Assembly: GCF_025024155.1 (NCBI RefSeq)
Contig: NW_026251751.1
Coordinates: 248,001 to 312,000, forward strand
Length of the DNA stretch: 64,000 bases
Reading direction: 5' to 3'
Origin: Gamsiella multidivaricata
Lineage: Eukaryota; Mortierellomycota; Mortierellomycetes; Mortierellales; Mortierellaceae
A model generated the notes under the pieces. The model saw only the letters and a list, made by a program, of their open reading frames with translations, was not told the DNA's origin and searched no databases. The position numbers and the translations under genes were made by a program. This document shows, in pieces, positions 10,656 to 23,888 of the stretch (positions within the stretch are counted from its first letter, which is position 1; every line of letters begins with the position of its first letter).

Positions 10656-12995
10656 GAGGAAGAACTGAATTCTAAAACTGCGTTCGTTTCCATCCCACGC
10701 GTTGTCAAATGCAACAAGAAGCATCGCCCAAAATATGCGAGCATGTGCCAGGACAGGAAGAGCTTGAGGATAAATTTGGTTTGAGCATTTCATTAAAGGG
10801 TCGTGTTAGGCAGTGAATGGGTACTGCCATGAGCTCAAAAAAAAAAAAGAGAGAGGGGAGAGGCAGCGTTATTGTAGGTAGTGCTGCCTGTGGTAATTGT
10901 AAATCGTTGCGTGGTAGCAAGCTGGAAAAAAAAAAGGTCGCCCAGGATTCCAAATTGTAATCTTGGAGTTTTTTGTTTGATACACTGTCTGTGTGTGTGC
11001 AACATGTACCACTATTACTATTATTGAAGCAACATGAAGGTCGTAGACAATTACCTGGTAAAATGTGTTGAATCAAGGGTATATGTGAAAGTAAGGAAGG
11101 ACAAAGAGGCGAGAAATAAGAAAAACGGGCGACCTCTCGGTATATTTATACGCAAATCTGCTCATACCCTTTTTTGCTTTTGTTGAACTCACAAGGTAAC
11201 GCTGTCTATAGTAGAGAGTTTACACCATATGTAATTGAACAATTACTCACTACTTAACAGTCAATAGGTCCAGAACGCCTTTTTTTTCTCATGAAAAACG
11301 GCGTCTAATAGGTAGGGTAGGGATTGTTGCACAGTTGCACAACGCGAACCCATATTAAGTCTCCGTTCCAGATCTGTGAAAAACAGAATATCGCTATCCG
11401 GAAATCACTAGGTGCATAACTTCTTTGGTCCATGCGGGCGTTAGACCATGCATCATAGGTCATTGCTCCTCAAGTAACATGCCTATGTATCCGCGGGATC
11501 CTTCTTAAAAACGCTTGTCGTTACCTTGTTTGGGAGCCATTCTTATGCACCTCCAGCCATGCATAAACCCCAGGATTGGCATTCGGGGAAGGAAAAGTGG
11601 GCGTAAGTGAAGAAGAGGAGAAAGTAATTGTCTGAAATCACCCCTACACCATTGGACCTTCAGCATTGGACATTACGTAGTTCAAATTATTTCCTTTAAC
11701 TCATGGCTCTAGAGTAAAGATGCATTGCTGTCCGCGATTGAAAATCCTAATGGAGATCGTGGATCCGGTCCATTTGTGAAGTCGGCGAACATCGAACTAG
11801 CACCCTGATAATTCTTTGAATGTAATATGATAGGTTCATTCAAATATTTAGTTCATTCCTAAGCTTCGATGTTCTCTCGAAAAAGCCATAAAAGTCTTCT
11901 CGACCCTCTCAAGAGGCGGGTGCCTTTACCGAAAATTCACCAAAAGCTTGTGGAACCATAAATTAAAAAAGCGAAAGAGATGCTTCAAAAACAGGGATTT
12001 CAGGTGTGATCGATATGTGGATGAACAAAATCTCAGCAGATGAGCTCCCTTCCGTGTTAGATTGGTTTGATAGAATAAGAAGAGACTCTTGCGAACAGGG
12101 TATACATAAACCATGTTCTCTAGAATTATCACAATCATTTTTAAGGGACTTGTTTGTTGGCGGAGGAAAAAAAAAGAGCTAATTGGTATATGTGGTCTAC
12201 TATGGAACGGTTTCGCTCAACCTTGTCACCGTTAACCTCCAGGGCGTCCCTGCACTTGGAGGCTAATCCATAATGGGAGACTTGAGCAATTGTTTGGTAA
12301 GGTAGCGGGTTCAATGTCCATCTACGTCCTTAAATTCTTAAATTTCATTTTGAACAAAACCCATCACTCGGACAGTAAACCAAAACGGTTACGGAGAGAG
12401 CACGTTCAGAAGAGATCCAATATTGGCACAAACACGCGTTCACGACGTTTAGTCATGTTGTCCATGAAAAAAGACCCCAAAAACTCCAGCGCACATGAAG
12501 ATAGTATCTTAGGACACAGTAAGAAATGAGGGAAAACCTCTCATCGATTCCATTTGTGTATCTAGCCACACAATCAACTGTAAGAACAGTATTAACAGCG
12601 CTGCTTTTCATAGACAAGAGTAGAAATTGGCATCCCATGGACCAACCCTCTCACAATGAAATCCGCATATTGGGTGCACTCAAAGAACGCATTTGGATCC
12701 GAGGAACGAAACCATCGTGTAAAGGCCTGGATCTAGACACACATTTCAACTAGAAAGCTGTCGATTTCTCTGCATAATCCAGCTCTGCAGCGCCCAAAAG
12801 AAAAGAAAAAATCGTTGAGATGCTTATGTATTCCCTTTAGCATTTTTTATTTGCGAACTTGTTCGTGGTTGAATTAGCACAGGGAAAATTTAATTTTTAT
12901 TATTCATCTTAGGACTACGAATTATGTCCGGATACATAGATACATAGATATATGTGATGCTGATTTTTTCCCCTCCTTCGCTTTCATCCTGAACT

Positions 12996-14443
12996 TTACA
13001 CATCAATGCAGCTTCCGACGACCTTCCTGATCGCTGTACGGCCATAGGGGATGTATGAGGCACTGTACCAAAACAGAGCCAAGAATTGGATGACGCACAG
13101 AATTAAGCAGAGAAGACCCGATTTGAGCTATATTTCAGAGACAGGCATAGCAAGGTAGAGTTAGCATTCATTATACAATAAATGCGTTTACGATATGTGC
13201 TATATCCGCAGAAAATATGATAACTTTTGACGCTTTAGAAATGACACTTACAGTAAATGCGACGATGAGAGTAATGACGATCAGTGACAAGAAAACAATG
13301 GATGCCACCATGCGGACTGATGGACACAAACATTAAGTGCAATATACCGCGCGTTAATATTTGTCGTTATTTGTCCAATGTGACGAATACAATGGTTCTT
13401 AAGTACGCTTAATAGTATGACTGCAAGCCTTACCGGGGGCGAACATAGTCCTGAGCTGCTTGCCGGGTCCGATTAGGAAGGTCGTGCTATTCCCAAAAAA
13501 AAATGGTCGAGCGCTTGTTTTAGTTGCTGTTGTTTCACCGTCATCCATTTAGGATCAAGATGTCTCCAGCTCCAGTGCATCGTACCTAAGCAACGAGATA
13601 ATGTTTCCGAGTGTAAAAAAGACTGCAAAAAGCGCGAGTTGTCCGGTACCGAGTGCCAGCGTTGACTATTTCATAATTGCCAAAAAGACCATGCGGACAA
13701 AAATATTAGCCCCATAGCTCGCTGCGAAACGTTCATTTTGCTCCTAAAAATGACCGCTCCATGCTGCTGCCATACCAGAATCGAGATGAGGAAACCAACA
13801 ATAAAACTATCCAATGAATTGAAGGTCATCTCTGGTTAATAGTAAGCAATGGGACGTTAAGAAGACTACTGAGTCAATGTGACGAAAAATAAACGGTTCC
13901 TGACGATGTTGGGTATGCGTGAATAAATATCCATGGTGCTGAAATCGTCACTCAATAATCCTGAGTGGCGGTCAATGCCGAGATTTGCTATTCCACTATT
14001 CTGACAAGCAAGAGAGGCCATAGTCTTGGTGGTGACCCCTTGCATATATGAAGCTCTGTCCATTCAAATCTCTGTTGCATCCATGGGTAGGGTTCAGGGT
14101 CGTACAGGTGTCTTAAACTGTCTTCCCAGGGAAAAAAGATATAGAGCATATCTGAGAAGGAACAAAGTTCTTACCAGATCCCGAAGCCGTAAAGACGCTG
14201 TGTTCTGTCGAGCTGGAAGCAGCTCAGAGGATTGGAATCGTCCATAACCTATCATTAAAAGAACACAACCGGAAAGCAGGACTGATTAATTGCATGCCCA
14301 CTGCTTCCGAGTTCGGCAGTAAAAGCAACTGGAGTTTAAGAGAGAAAGCTGACGCTCATCCTCTGCGTCAAATGCCTCCACAGTGTAGTTGCTTGACATA
14401 CATCCTCGTTGCTTGGAAGCGATGACGTTCCCCAGATGGCCAT
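12996..14443 (-). CDS. SFT2: SFT2-family vesicle transport membrane protein
   Basis: Seven exons on the minus strand: 14443-14402, 14248-14175, 13806-13776, 13665-13586, 13486-13434, 13316-13252 and 13127-12996; together 477 nt, 158 aa, all junctions in phase with GT-AG borders. SFT2 proteins are small four-helix Golgi proteins that help vesicles fuse with the late Golgi. The predicted product has a short acidic N-terminus, then RLYGFGICFIVGFLISIL (helix 1), LALFAVFFTLGNIISLLS (helix 2), the family hallmark FLIGPGKQLRTMF, a third helix (VASIVFLSLIVITLIVAFT), and a last helix ending LALFWYSASYIPYGR. Length matches animal SFT2D proteins (about 160 aa). The start uses the ATG at 14443 because its exon ends at a strong gtatgt donor in phase. 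No single exon exceeds 132 nt, so ORF scans miss it. Confidence 0.9.
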
Positions 14444-15035
14444 AGTGCTGAACTTGTTTTTTGCTGATGCGGTTTGCTTGTTGTTAATGTTCTTTTAGTA
14501 CTGGCGGCCCCCTTGGACTGCGGCGAAATGATGATGAAAGTGGATACCCGGCTTGGGATTAGCAGATGACTGGTGAAGAAAAGAAAAGGTGGGCCGACAA
14601 CCTTAAAAGAGTAAAGCCCAGACACCGCCTCCTGAGCTGGAGCAAACAATTGACTTGACCGTTCAAACCCTTAAGTAGAAGGATGTGCAAAGCCCAACCG
14701 CGCCGGAAGGAAGGCATGTACCATTGACCCTTGATCCGCGAAGGCCCCTCTCCCTTATTGCAAGGGCCTATTGCCGCATAGCGGATAAACGGCTAATCCC
14801 CGCTGATGAACTTGCAAGAGCGACCAGCACTAAAAGAAGACTGCAAAGTGACAACATGGTCTAAAAGTGGCCCAATGAGGCCACGCTCCGTGCTCGCTGA
14901 CAGGGTCCACCCGATTCGACGCTCACTTCGTACTCCACACCCTAGAGATACCAGAGTATGGGGTACATAGACAACCTGAAGACCCCTCCTCCGGAGGACA
15001 CCACATAGGCGATAAGGAAACATACGGGCATGCGT

Positions 15036-15076
<41 letters not shown>
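15036..15076. repeat. (ATC)n microsatellite
   Basis: About 13 units of atc between the SFT2 and acyl-CoA synthetase genes, which are divergently transcribed. It is in the shared intergenic region and outside any coding exon I could find. Confidence 0.9.
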
Positions 15077-15302
15077 AATCATTGGTAGAGTGTATTGTCA
15101 AGCCCGCCGCCGGCCAAAAGGAAGCAAGAGGTAGTGCGGTGTCATGCAAATAAGGCGCACAGGCACGACAATTGACATGCCGACCGGATAAAACGTTTAT
15201 TCAACCATCAACCTTGTTGGTCTCGCCTTATTTAAAGTCATCATTCCTTGGAATCTCCACACTGTTGCTCTCTTCTCATTCCTCTCATTCCCACCTTCTG
15301 CA

Positions 15303-18074
15303 ATGCCAACATTTAAAAAGTTCAACCTCGACCTGCAGAGTGTTGAGTTGTCAGGGACACGTACCCCTGGTGCCACAGGCGAGTCACTATATGCCTCCCT
15401 TGTTCCGGTGGTCTGCCCACCCTCTCTATTGAATCTAACATACTAACCGCTGCTGATTTATGCACTTAGGCCATTACAGACACGCGGCGTTCGAGGATGG
15501 ACTCATTGATCATATCCGCGAGGCACCCCATGTCAGGACCCTTTATGATCTTTTTCAACATGGTGAGTCTGGCTACAATAGCCGAAGAAATAGACTAAAT
15601 AAATACGCATACGATCCGGGCTAGTCTAACGCAGCCGACCCCCACCCTTTTTTTTGTCCGTCTCGCCAGCGAACTCAAAATATTCCGAACGCGATTTTCT
15701 CGGCCACCGCCCTTACAATGCCGCTACAAAGACATACGGTGGATATACTTGGGAGACCTATGCGCAGATCAACCAGCGTGTCAACGACGTTGGAAGCGGT
15801 CTCATGCATTTGAACGAAAGAATTCTCGGTAACAGCCAGCTGAACCGCTGGTCGGTCGGTATCTGGTCGCAGGGGCGGCCAGAGTGGTTCATCACCGAGA
15901 TGAGCTGCAACTTCCATAATCTTGTCTCAATTGCTCTGTATGATACTCTTGGGCCTGATGCGATTGAGTACATTTGTCAACATTCAGAAATCAAGGTCGT
16001 TGTCTGCAGTAGTAAGCATGCTTTTACCCATAACAAGACCGATGACCAGCCTGTTGCCACCGAACCACACTAATATTTTTTTTTTTTTTTTTTTTTCATT
16101 GTCCTTAGTCAAGAATATCATTCAGATGATGAAGATTGCCGACAATTTGCCTGAGCTGAAAGCCATCGTTAGCATGGATTCGCTCCGCGATAGCGCTACT
16201 GCGCCCGGATCCGGCGACAACAACTCCGCGGACCGCCTTCGCTCTTGGGGCAACGAGAAAGGCATCAAGATCCTCGATTTCGATGAGATTGAGGCCCTTG
16301 GTAAAATGTTTCCTCGCAAGCATACGCCCCCTCATGCCGACGAAGTCGCCTCTATCTGCTACACCAGCGGCACCACTGGCCAACCTGTATGTATTCATGC
16401 ACGCATACTACTTACTACGGGCCTGAATGTAATGATTGGGTTCTACACTTTGCTAACGCTATATCGATTTGTGTCTGACGATAGAAAGGAGCCATGTTGA
16501 CCCACAAGAATTTTATCGCGTCTATTGGAACTAACCGTGAATCCATGCATATCAATGCAGACGACGTCCTGATCAGGTATGCAAACCACACATTCGCGCA
16601 GAATAAAATAGTTTACGACAATCTTGGCGTAGTTTCTTACCGTATCCCGTTTTTTCATCTGCGTAGTTACCTTCCTCTGGCCCATATTATGGGCCGTATG
16701 GTGGACACGAATGCTACGTTTGCTGGGTGCAAGGTCGGCTACTTCAGAGGAGATGTCGCGCTGCTCATGGAGGATGTTGCTGAACTCAAGCCTACGTATT
16801 TCCCAACCGTGCCTCGTCTATTGAACCGCATCTACGCCAAAATTGTCGCTGCCACCATTGAGGCGCCAGGTGTTGCAGGTGTATTGGCCCGTCGAGCAGT
16901 CGCTGATAAGTTGGTCAATTTGGAAGCTGGCAAGGGTGTACACCACCCAGTATGGGATCCTTTGGTGTTTGACAAGGTTAAGATGGCTCTCGGTGGAAGA
17001 GTCCAAGTATTGTTGACAGGAAGCGCACCGATTTCCAAGGAGGTCCTCAGCTTTTTGCGCGTCGCTCTCGCTTGTGTTGTTACAGAGGGGTATGGTGCTA
17101 CAGAAGGAATGGCCGTTGGTACCATCACTATGGCTGAGTAAGTTACCTGTCTATTCACCGCTATGGATGATGTTCCGTGCATTCTGTATCGGTTATCCAA
17201 CCAAGTTTCCCCTCTATTCTGTTCTTTAGCGAATACATCCCCGGACATGTTGGCTGCCCTCGCCCTGGTATAGAGCTCAAGCTGGTGGATGTGCCCGAGA
17301 TGAACTATCTTACAACAGATAGGCCCTACCCTCGTGGCGAAATCCGTATCCGCGGTGCTACAGTATTCAAGGGTTACTATAAAGACGAAAAGAATACCCA
17401 AGAGACCGTTGACCCGGAAGGATGGCTTGCGACAGGAGACATTGGATTTATGGATGATCGCGGATGTCTTACTATCGTCGACCGTAAGAAGAACATTTTC
17501 AAGGTACATACTAGATCTGAAAATGCTGATAACGAATGCCTTGCTCAGCAGTAACTGTGCGATCGACCCTCTTTTTTGCCTCCCTTAACGCGATCCTAAC
17601 GATTGTCTTTAATAGCTAGCACAAGGCGAATATATTGCACCGGAAAAGATTGAGAACATCCTTACTGCCCGATGCAACTTGGTCATGCAGATTTATGTCC
17701 ATGGGGATTCCCTCGAGAGCACGCTGGTGGCCGTTTCGGTCCCGGACCCGGAGACCTTTGTGCCTTTTGCCAACACCATTACGGGTGCTGCGATTGCGTT
17801 GAATGATCAGGAGGGCATTGCCAGACTCTGCGAGCACCCCCAGGTCAAGAGTGCCTATCTGAAAGAACTCGAGAAGGCCGGCAAGGCCGGGGGTTTCAGG
17901 GGGTTCGAGTTTGTAAAACGTCTTCATTTGACCACAGACGCGTTCTCGGTCGATAATGAGTTGTTAACTCCGACGTTCAAGGTCCGTCGTCCTCAAGTCC
18001 GTGACAAGTTCAAGGATGTGATCCAGGCTATGTATGAGGAGATGCGCAACGAAGTGCCGGCTGCAAAGCTTTAG
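15303..18074 (+). CDS. Long-chain acyl-CoA synthetase, probably peroxisomal
   Basis: Eight exons: 15303-15378, 15470-15562, 15670-16011, 16109-16386, 16485-16576, 16667-17137, 17230-17503, 17616-18074; 694 aa, the usual length. The enzyme activates long-chain fatty acids to acyl-CoA with ATP. Motifs in order: GYTWETYAQINQRV, the AMP-binding loop YTSGTTGQPKGAMLTHKN across an exon junction, SYLPLAHIMGR, GYGATEGMAVG, TGDIGFMDDRGCLTIVDR and KNIFKLAQGEYIAPEKIEN. The protein ends AAKL; A-K-L is an accepted PTS1 tripeptide, so a peroxisomal location and a role in beta-oxidation are inferred. Intron 1 starts with GC (acag|gcgagt) and has a tactaac branch site; the other introns are GT-AG. Intron 3 contains about 20 consecutive T. 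No frame breaks. The start MPTFKKFNLDLQSVEL fits fungal relatives. Confidence 0.93.
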
Positions 18075-21000
18075 GTGCTGCGGACTTAATAAATATGTGA
18101 GAACTTTTGCTGGGCTGGAGATCACTTTGGGATGATGAGACGACTTCCTCGGCCATGGAAATGTCACTATTTCAGTGGTCTGTAAGTTGTCTAGGTCATT
18201 AAAATGACTTTACTGCTCGATGTCCACTGATCTCGAGCAACATATGAACCTGGCACATTTGATTGCTGGCTGCGTTCCTGTTGTCAATCGAATGAAGCGA
18301 GAACTAAGTAGCGAAGACACGGAGCAGGCAATGTACCTAGAAGTGGACGGAAATGTTGGGTCTCATTTTAAATGTCACTACCAATCTCGCTCTGAAGACA
18401 CATTCTCCTGTATTCAGATCCATCGATCTTTATCACCATTATACCGTTGTCCACCAAAAAGAATTCCGCAAACAGGATTTGAGGCTCATTGGAACCGTCG
18501 CATGTCCACATCTTTTGCCCGTAGCTATATTCCTATGCAAGGATTCCAGGTTTTTGGAACACCAACCATACAATATCGTCTCCAGGTCGTACCATGATTA
18601 GGTTTCACAGACCTATGGGCTAGTCGACGAATGCAGATGCCTTTGCCAGTGAACTTAAACAGGATCATCCATCAAAGCCAGCAGTCGAACCCCTGGTCAC
18701 TGAGTATCTGATCGGTGAGCAATTCAAAATGGTTTATCCCTGAGATGTATCGGTCTTACTTTACAGCACTCTTGGCTCAATCCTGATTGAGTCCATCCTA
18801 AACCACACAGAGATCTCCAAAGTTGTCCCAAGCGGCATCAAATCTTATTGCTTTTTCTAATATGCTCAGTACGGTGCCTCGGACCTTCTGCGGCTTATAG
18901 AGAACATATTTGTGGCCACAGTATGCGTGGATCTTCTTTTTCATCATCGAGTTTAGGTATTACAATCAAGAGGGAGACGAATGGAGGATGATCCAGGCTT
19001 TCAGACTGAAATCCAGTTATTTCAACGTACCGTCGCTGTTGAAACAGACTAGTAATGGCGACTCATTGTACGCATATTCCGTGCAACAAACGCAGAAGAC
19101 AATGCTTAAAGACCCCAGCAACAAGTTGAAAGGCGCTGTTTAGACAGACGAACTTCTGATAAATCTAAATATTTAAAGATCGATGTGAGTATTGACTTGA
19201 AATTCATGAGGTACATGGTTGAAGCCAGCGTAGATTTGCAACTGCTATGCTTCCAGCAGATCACCGCACTCATCGCACTAAGGAATGAGCGCCTTCACAA
19301 CTTTCAGTTCCAAGTTCAAAAATATGCGGCGCGTCGTGCTAGCCGCGAATCCGTCGCTGCATGTAGCATTCAGAAACGCAATCCAGAGACAGCGAGCGAC
19401 CCAACTAGTCCTTCCGTTATTACGCATGCCACTGGGTTTCACAACGAGTAATGGGACCCCGATATGGCTCGCATAAATCCCTGATGGACTAGCGGTAATA
19501 TGTGCCCCGTTTGACTGTATGAGCTAAGGCGACAGCGCTGTATTGAATAAGGACGTTTTAAAGAACGTATATTGGGAAGCCTCCCTGCTTTTGTGAAGAT
19601 GAATGTCAAGATAAAAAACGCAATCGCTCAGCGCTCATCTTCGCTATGTCGACTTTGAGTGCTCTGATAAACCCTTGACTAATTAGTACTTCTACATAGA
19701 AGAAACCCGTCGCCGTTAGATAGATGCCGCACGCAGGTCATAGGTTTTCCAGAATAGCCTCGTTCTAGCATGCCATTGAAGAGTAGCTATATAACCGGCA
19801 CGTCAAATCTCTGCTGCAGACGGAGTAAATCCATGAAATAGCTATTAAAACCTTGCCTTTACAGCGAGATCAGGCACCTTCTCAGTCATTGCTGCCATTG
19901 ATCTAACAATATCTCCAATTAAATAGTGTGAGAAGGTCCCTTGGATGTCCTCGGCCAGTTCGCCCATAGACTACGTGATGATACATGAAAAGACAGGCGA
20001 AAACATTGCGACGAATGACTCTCTGTATAGTGCTGAGCATCGTGGCAGCCAGCTCATACAGGACATTTTTTTTTTATTTCGAGCGCGTCTCTAGGAGTGA
20101 GGCAAAGACCAGGCTCCTCCGGAAAAAGTTCTGAGTATGGCACACAGAAGCATTGGATTGATATTTGGTACGTCTTGGATGGGAATGCAGATGCCATGGA
20201 ACACAAGCTGGGACGCTACGGCTTACGTGTTCATTTTCAACCCAATGCACAGGAGCATGGCATAACGGATGCTATGGATACGGAGGGCTCTAGAAGCACC
20301 ACGTTGAAGCGCTTCAAGTCTCAGGATGCTAAGGCGATATCCCTCGTTTTTACTTGCAAGAGCTGCTGGGCGCGAAACGTGAGCAACATCAGCATGAATC
20401 ATTTGATACCGTCGAAACTGGATGCTTATTGAACTTTTGAGAACTGCAAAATACTGATGCGTCGTCAGGATAGGACGCGTACTGTAGCTGTAGGAAACTG
20501 TATCTTGTCATTTTTAGACCACACCGTTGACGCGATCGAGGCTGAAGAGACAAGACTCAAACACGTCCATATCAATTGCCTCTGCGGATCAACTTTCCGC
20601 TGGAAGCGCGTAGAGAGATGGATATAAATACGTATACCTCTACATGTAAATGAAAATGGAACGGTGAAGGATGAAATGGCGCTTCAAGACGACAAGTAGT
20701 CTTCTGGAATATGCCCGAAGGATTCTTTTTCTTTTGTAGCCATTGGAGCTACCAAGAGGCCAGAGGCTGTTTATCTGTTCCAGGGTTGGTCGCTTTCTTT
20801 CGATTTTCATTCTCAGATTTTTGTGCGATAAACATTCCCCTTGGGCATCAAATGCACACTTGGATCGTTCGAGACTAGAAGCAACGGTGGCACTGCTTGG
20901 TCCACATGACTGTTGCTCCACTCGGACCATCATAACGTGAGCATAGAAGAAAGAAGAAAGAGGCGTAAAAAAAAGGAGCGGTGAGCGCGTCTAAGGGTTT

Positions 21001-21508
21001 GAAGAGGTCGGGTACGACGACATATGCATGAGGAGATAAGTTCGACTCTCTTCTGGAAGTTATTTTTTTGTTTGTTTGTGTTTGTGTTCAGCAAAAAAGA
21101 GTATTAGTGTCACACAAAATTGTGCTTATGCGAATGTGAGTTGAACGGGTGATGTGGCAGATTTGGTTCAGTCCGGCAACGTGCTCTGGTTGGTCCCTCG
21201 GTCCAAGCGACTTTTTTATTGTTGTTCACTGGCGACCACAGTTCGCCTGTTTCCCGCCTTGCTCTTGCTCAAAGAACACGGCAGTGGAGGTCAGAGAGAA
21301 CCAACTTACCGAGGACCCTTGCCTTCTTCTCTCTTCTATACCACTCAATCCAACTCCCGTGGACACCATCTCCACTGCTCTATCCTCCATCCCTGCTTCC
21401 CTCTCACTCTCTCATCTCTCTTCCCCTTTCGTTCTCATCGGTCGACGAGGTCTACCATCACACCACCATCTTGACATAAACTCCTCGCCATACAAATTTG
21501 CGCCCGGG
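18075..21508. other. Gene-poor stretch, decayed short frames
   Basis: The longest frames (18220-18597, 18910-19143, 19185-19451, 20097-20432) have no domain that I recognise and cannot be joined convincingly by splice sites. The stretch may hold an old pseudogene. From about 21300 the plus strand is pyrimidine-rich, as in the leaders of other genes here, and leads into the kinase gene. Confidence 0.5.
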
Positions 21509-23888
21509 ATGAATCCATCGCCAGATGCATCCTTGCCAGGAATCGGTAAGAGTGCAACTTGATGTGCCCTTCGGCATGTTGGCGGGGTCGATTGTCCAAC
21601 GCCTCTTTTTTTCATCTCAACCCCTAGATGGTTGGTCTCACATTACTCAATTTTGTCTTCTCCCACATAGCGCACTACACGTTCTTGAGGCCACTGGGGC
21701 ATGGCCGTTTTTGTTTGGTCCACCTTGCTCGGCATTTTTTCACAGAGAAGCTGGTAAGTAGACGAGAACATGCCTCTATACCGGTCTACATTTTCGACGC
21801 TTCTAGCCCTTGCATCGGTTCAGTCCCTCCTATGGCGAATGCGGAGACGAAGGGAGACATGTTGAAAACAACGTTCCTTTATTGTGCCAGGGCAAGGGGG
21901 ATAAGCAGAGACGATAATATCAGTCGACGCTAGCATCCCTCTATGGACGTCAATTGGATGCAAAATAAGGTGGATCTGGAAATGCCTTATGCACTATAAC
22001 CATACAAGATTAAACTGGCACGCAACCTTGTTGGTCTCAGATGCGACCATCATACTCCATACTCCGTACTCCATTCGATCAAGTACTCCAGCACATACCA
22101 AAATTCTCTCTTTGCCGAGTACCACTAGACCCCATTCCTAATCCCACTACCGTCTTCTATCTGAACCACAATGGACACCCTCAGCAACACCGTTCTTCCC
22201 ATACTTACTCAATGATCCTGGTCTTCTCTCTCTCGACTTGATCTATCGAACAGTATGCTGTCAAGGTCATTGACAAGCAGGCACACAAATCCGATATCCT
22301 ACTCCGGCTACGGCGCGAAATCGAACTCTTAGAGTCCCTGGATCATCCCAACATTGTCAAGCTGCACGAGGTCATTGAGACCCAGTTCACAATTTATGTG
22401 TGCATGGAATATATTGAAGGTAAAACGGAAGTCAATGTCGATGTCGATGTCAAGATACACCTCCTTCAAGGCATCACGCTTACCCATTTTTCAACACATA
22501 TGTTTTGTCCGATGGCATAACAGGATGCAGTCTTGAACAGCACCTAAAGAACCATGACCATGGAAGGGTTAGCGAGAGGGAAGCCCGTAGGATAGCACGG
22601 GAACTCGCAAGCGCCATCTCTCACTGCCACTCGCGTTTCGTCGTCCATCGAGACATCAAGCCCGCCAACATTCTTCTTATGCCAAGCGGCAAAGCCATGC
22701 TGATCGATTTCGGACTGGGCAATACGTTCTCTTATCGCTCCCGGCTCAACACTATCTGTGGTAAGGTCGAAGCTCCCTTTTAATCTACTCCATTTTAGAT
22801 CGGCCCTTTTTTCGACAATACCTAATGCGACCTACCTTTTAACTTTTATTTTTTGATCGTGCCCTTTAGGATCACTTCCTTACTACTCACCGGAAATTGC
22901 ACGCGGTTCCAGTTACACAGGCCCTGAAGTTGATATCTGGTGTCTGGGCGTAGTCCTTTATAGAATGACCGTTGGACGGGATCCCTTTATGGGCGCGACA
23001 AAACGCGATGTCAAGCTGCAGATCACACAGGACATATTCCGGCCACCACTGAACCTCAGCCCTGGCTTGCAAACTACGCTTCGGACACTCCTCGCACCGG
23101 ACAGCGCACACCGACGTACTCTCGCAGTTCTCGAAAACGACCCCTGGTTTCACGAGGATACCGCAGAACAAGTGAACCAGCAGCTGCCACCATTCTTATC
23201 TGAGGACCGCAGCATGTCTGAAAACAGTCGACTCAGTGGAGCCACGCTTGTGCGGCAGCAATCCCATAAGCGACAGTCGCTCACGGACAGCTATTATTAT
23301 GGCTATGACAGGAACGGGTCACTTTTTGGGAACCACTCTGCAGTGACAGCTGCCGGTCCCATTGGCCCGGTTTGGCAGATCGATCGGGATCAGCCACGGC
23401 TCCGCAAGAATCGCGTGAGGGTTGTGCCTGCTCAGGATGGATCTGCACAGAACGACTTTTTGTTCCGACGAGATCAGGAACTGAGTTTGCTACAGTTTTT
23501 GGTGCCAATTTTGCGGGCCTGTCAGGTCTCCTATTACTTGCATTCGTCCTCCAGGATCCTCTGTGGCACTAGCTTTGTGAAGGATCTCCCCGGTGAGGGA
23601 TGGTCGACTCCGCCATCTGTGGCGCTACAGAAACTGGTTCATCAGGTCGGCGCAGCTATGACAGGCCGGTCGATGGAACAGGTATCCAAGCAACACCTCA
23701 TGCCTCGCTGCGGTGTCTTTTCGATCGATATTGTAAAGGCCAAGGAGAAGAAGGGGGGACAGGGCGGAGGACATTTGTTGATCATCAAGCGGTTGTTTGG
23801 GTCGTCATTGACGGTGCAGTATTTCAAGAAGCAGCTTCTATACAATGCCACGATACCGCCCAAAACTCAGGAGGCATCTTCTACTTAA
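21509..23888 (+). CDS. Ser/Thr protein kinase, CAMK/AMPK-like
   Basis: Five exons: 21509-21545, 21671-21753, 22254-22419, 22524-22760, 22870-23888; 513 aa with all phases consistent. The kinase domain starts almost at the N-terminus: LGHGRFCLVHLARH (glycine loop), YAVKVIDK (ATP lysine) across the 500-bp second intron, EIELLESLDHPNIVKLHEVI, VVHRDIKPANILL (catalytic loop), LIDFGLGN (DFG), LPYYSPEIARG (the APE equivalent, here SPE) and DIWCLGVVLYRMTVGRDPF. All catalytic residues are present. A Ser/Arg-rich linker follows, then a C-terminal domain of about 150 residues ending with GGHLLIIKRLFGSSLTVQYF, which may be a KA1-like membrane or autoinhibitory module (inference). The architecture resembles KIN1/MARK-type or SNF1-related kinases. 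The first exon is tiny and its ATG is the least certain part. Confidence 0.87.

Larger units (their letters stand above)
10150..12995. other. Intergenic, no gene recognised
   Basis: Beyond the promoter area of the carbonic anhydrase this stretch holds only short frames without domains. A perfect 11-bp inverted repeat with a 14-base loop occurs at 10620-10655 (cctgccctgcc / ggcagggcagg). The segment from 11200 to 12900 has the look of decayed sequence: many stops in all frames and no splice-consistent exons that I could join. Confidence 0.5.

Noticed and set aside
13866..14063. 65-codon minus frame inside the SFT2 locus
   Set aside because: It lies within the second intron; splicing across it joins FGI to CFIVGF, as the family expects.
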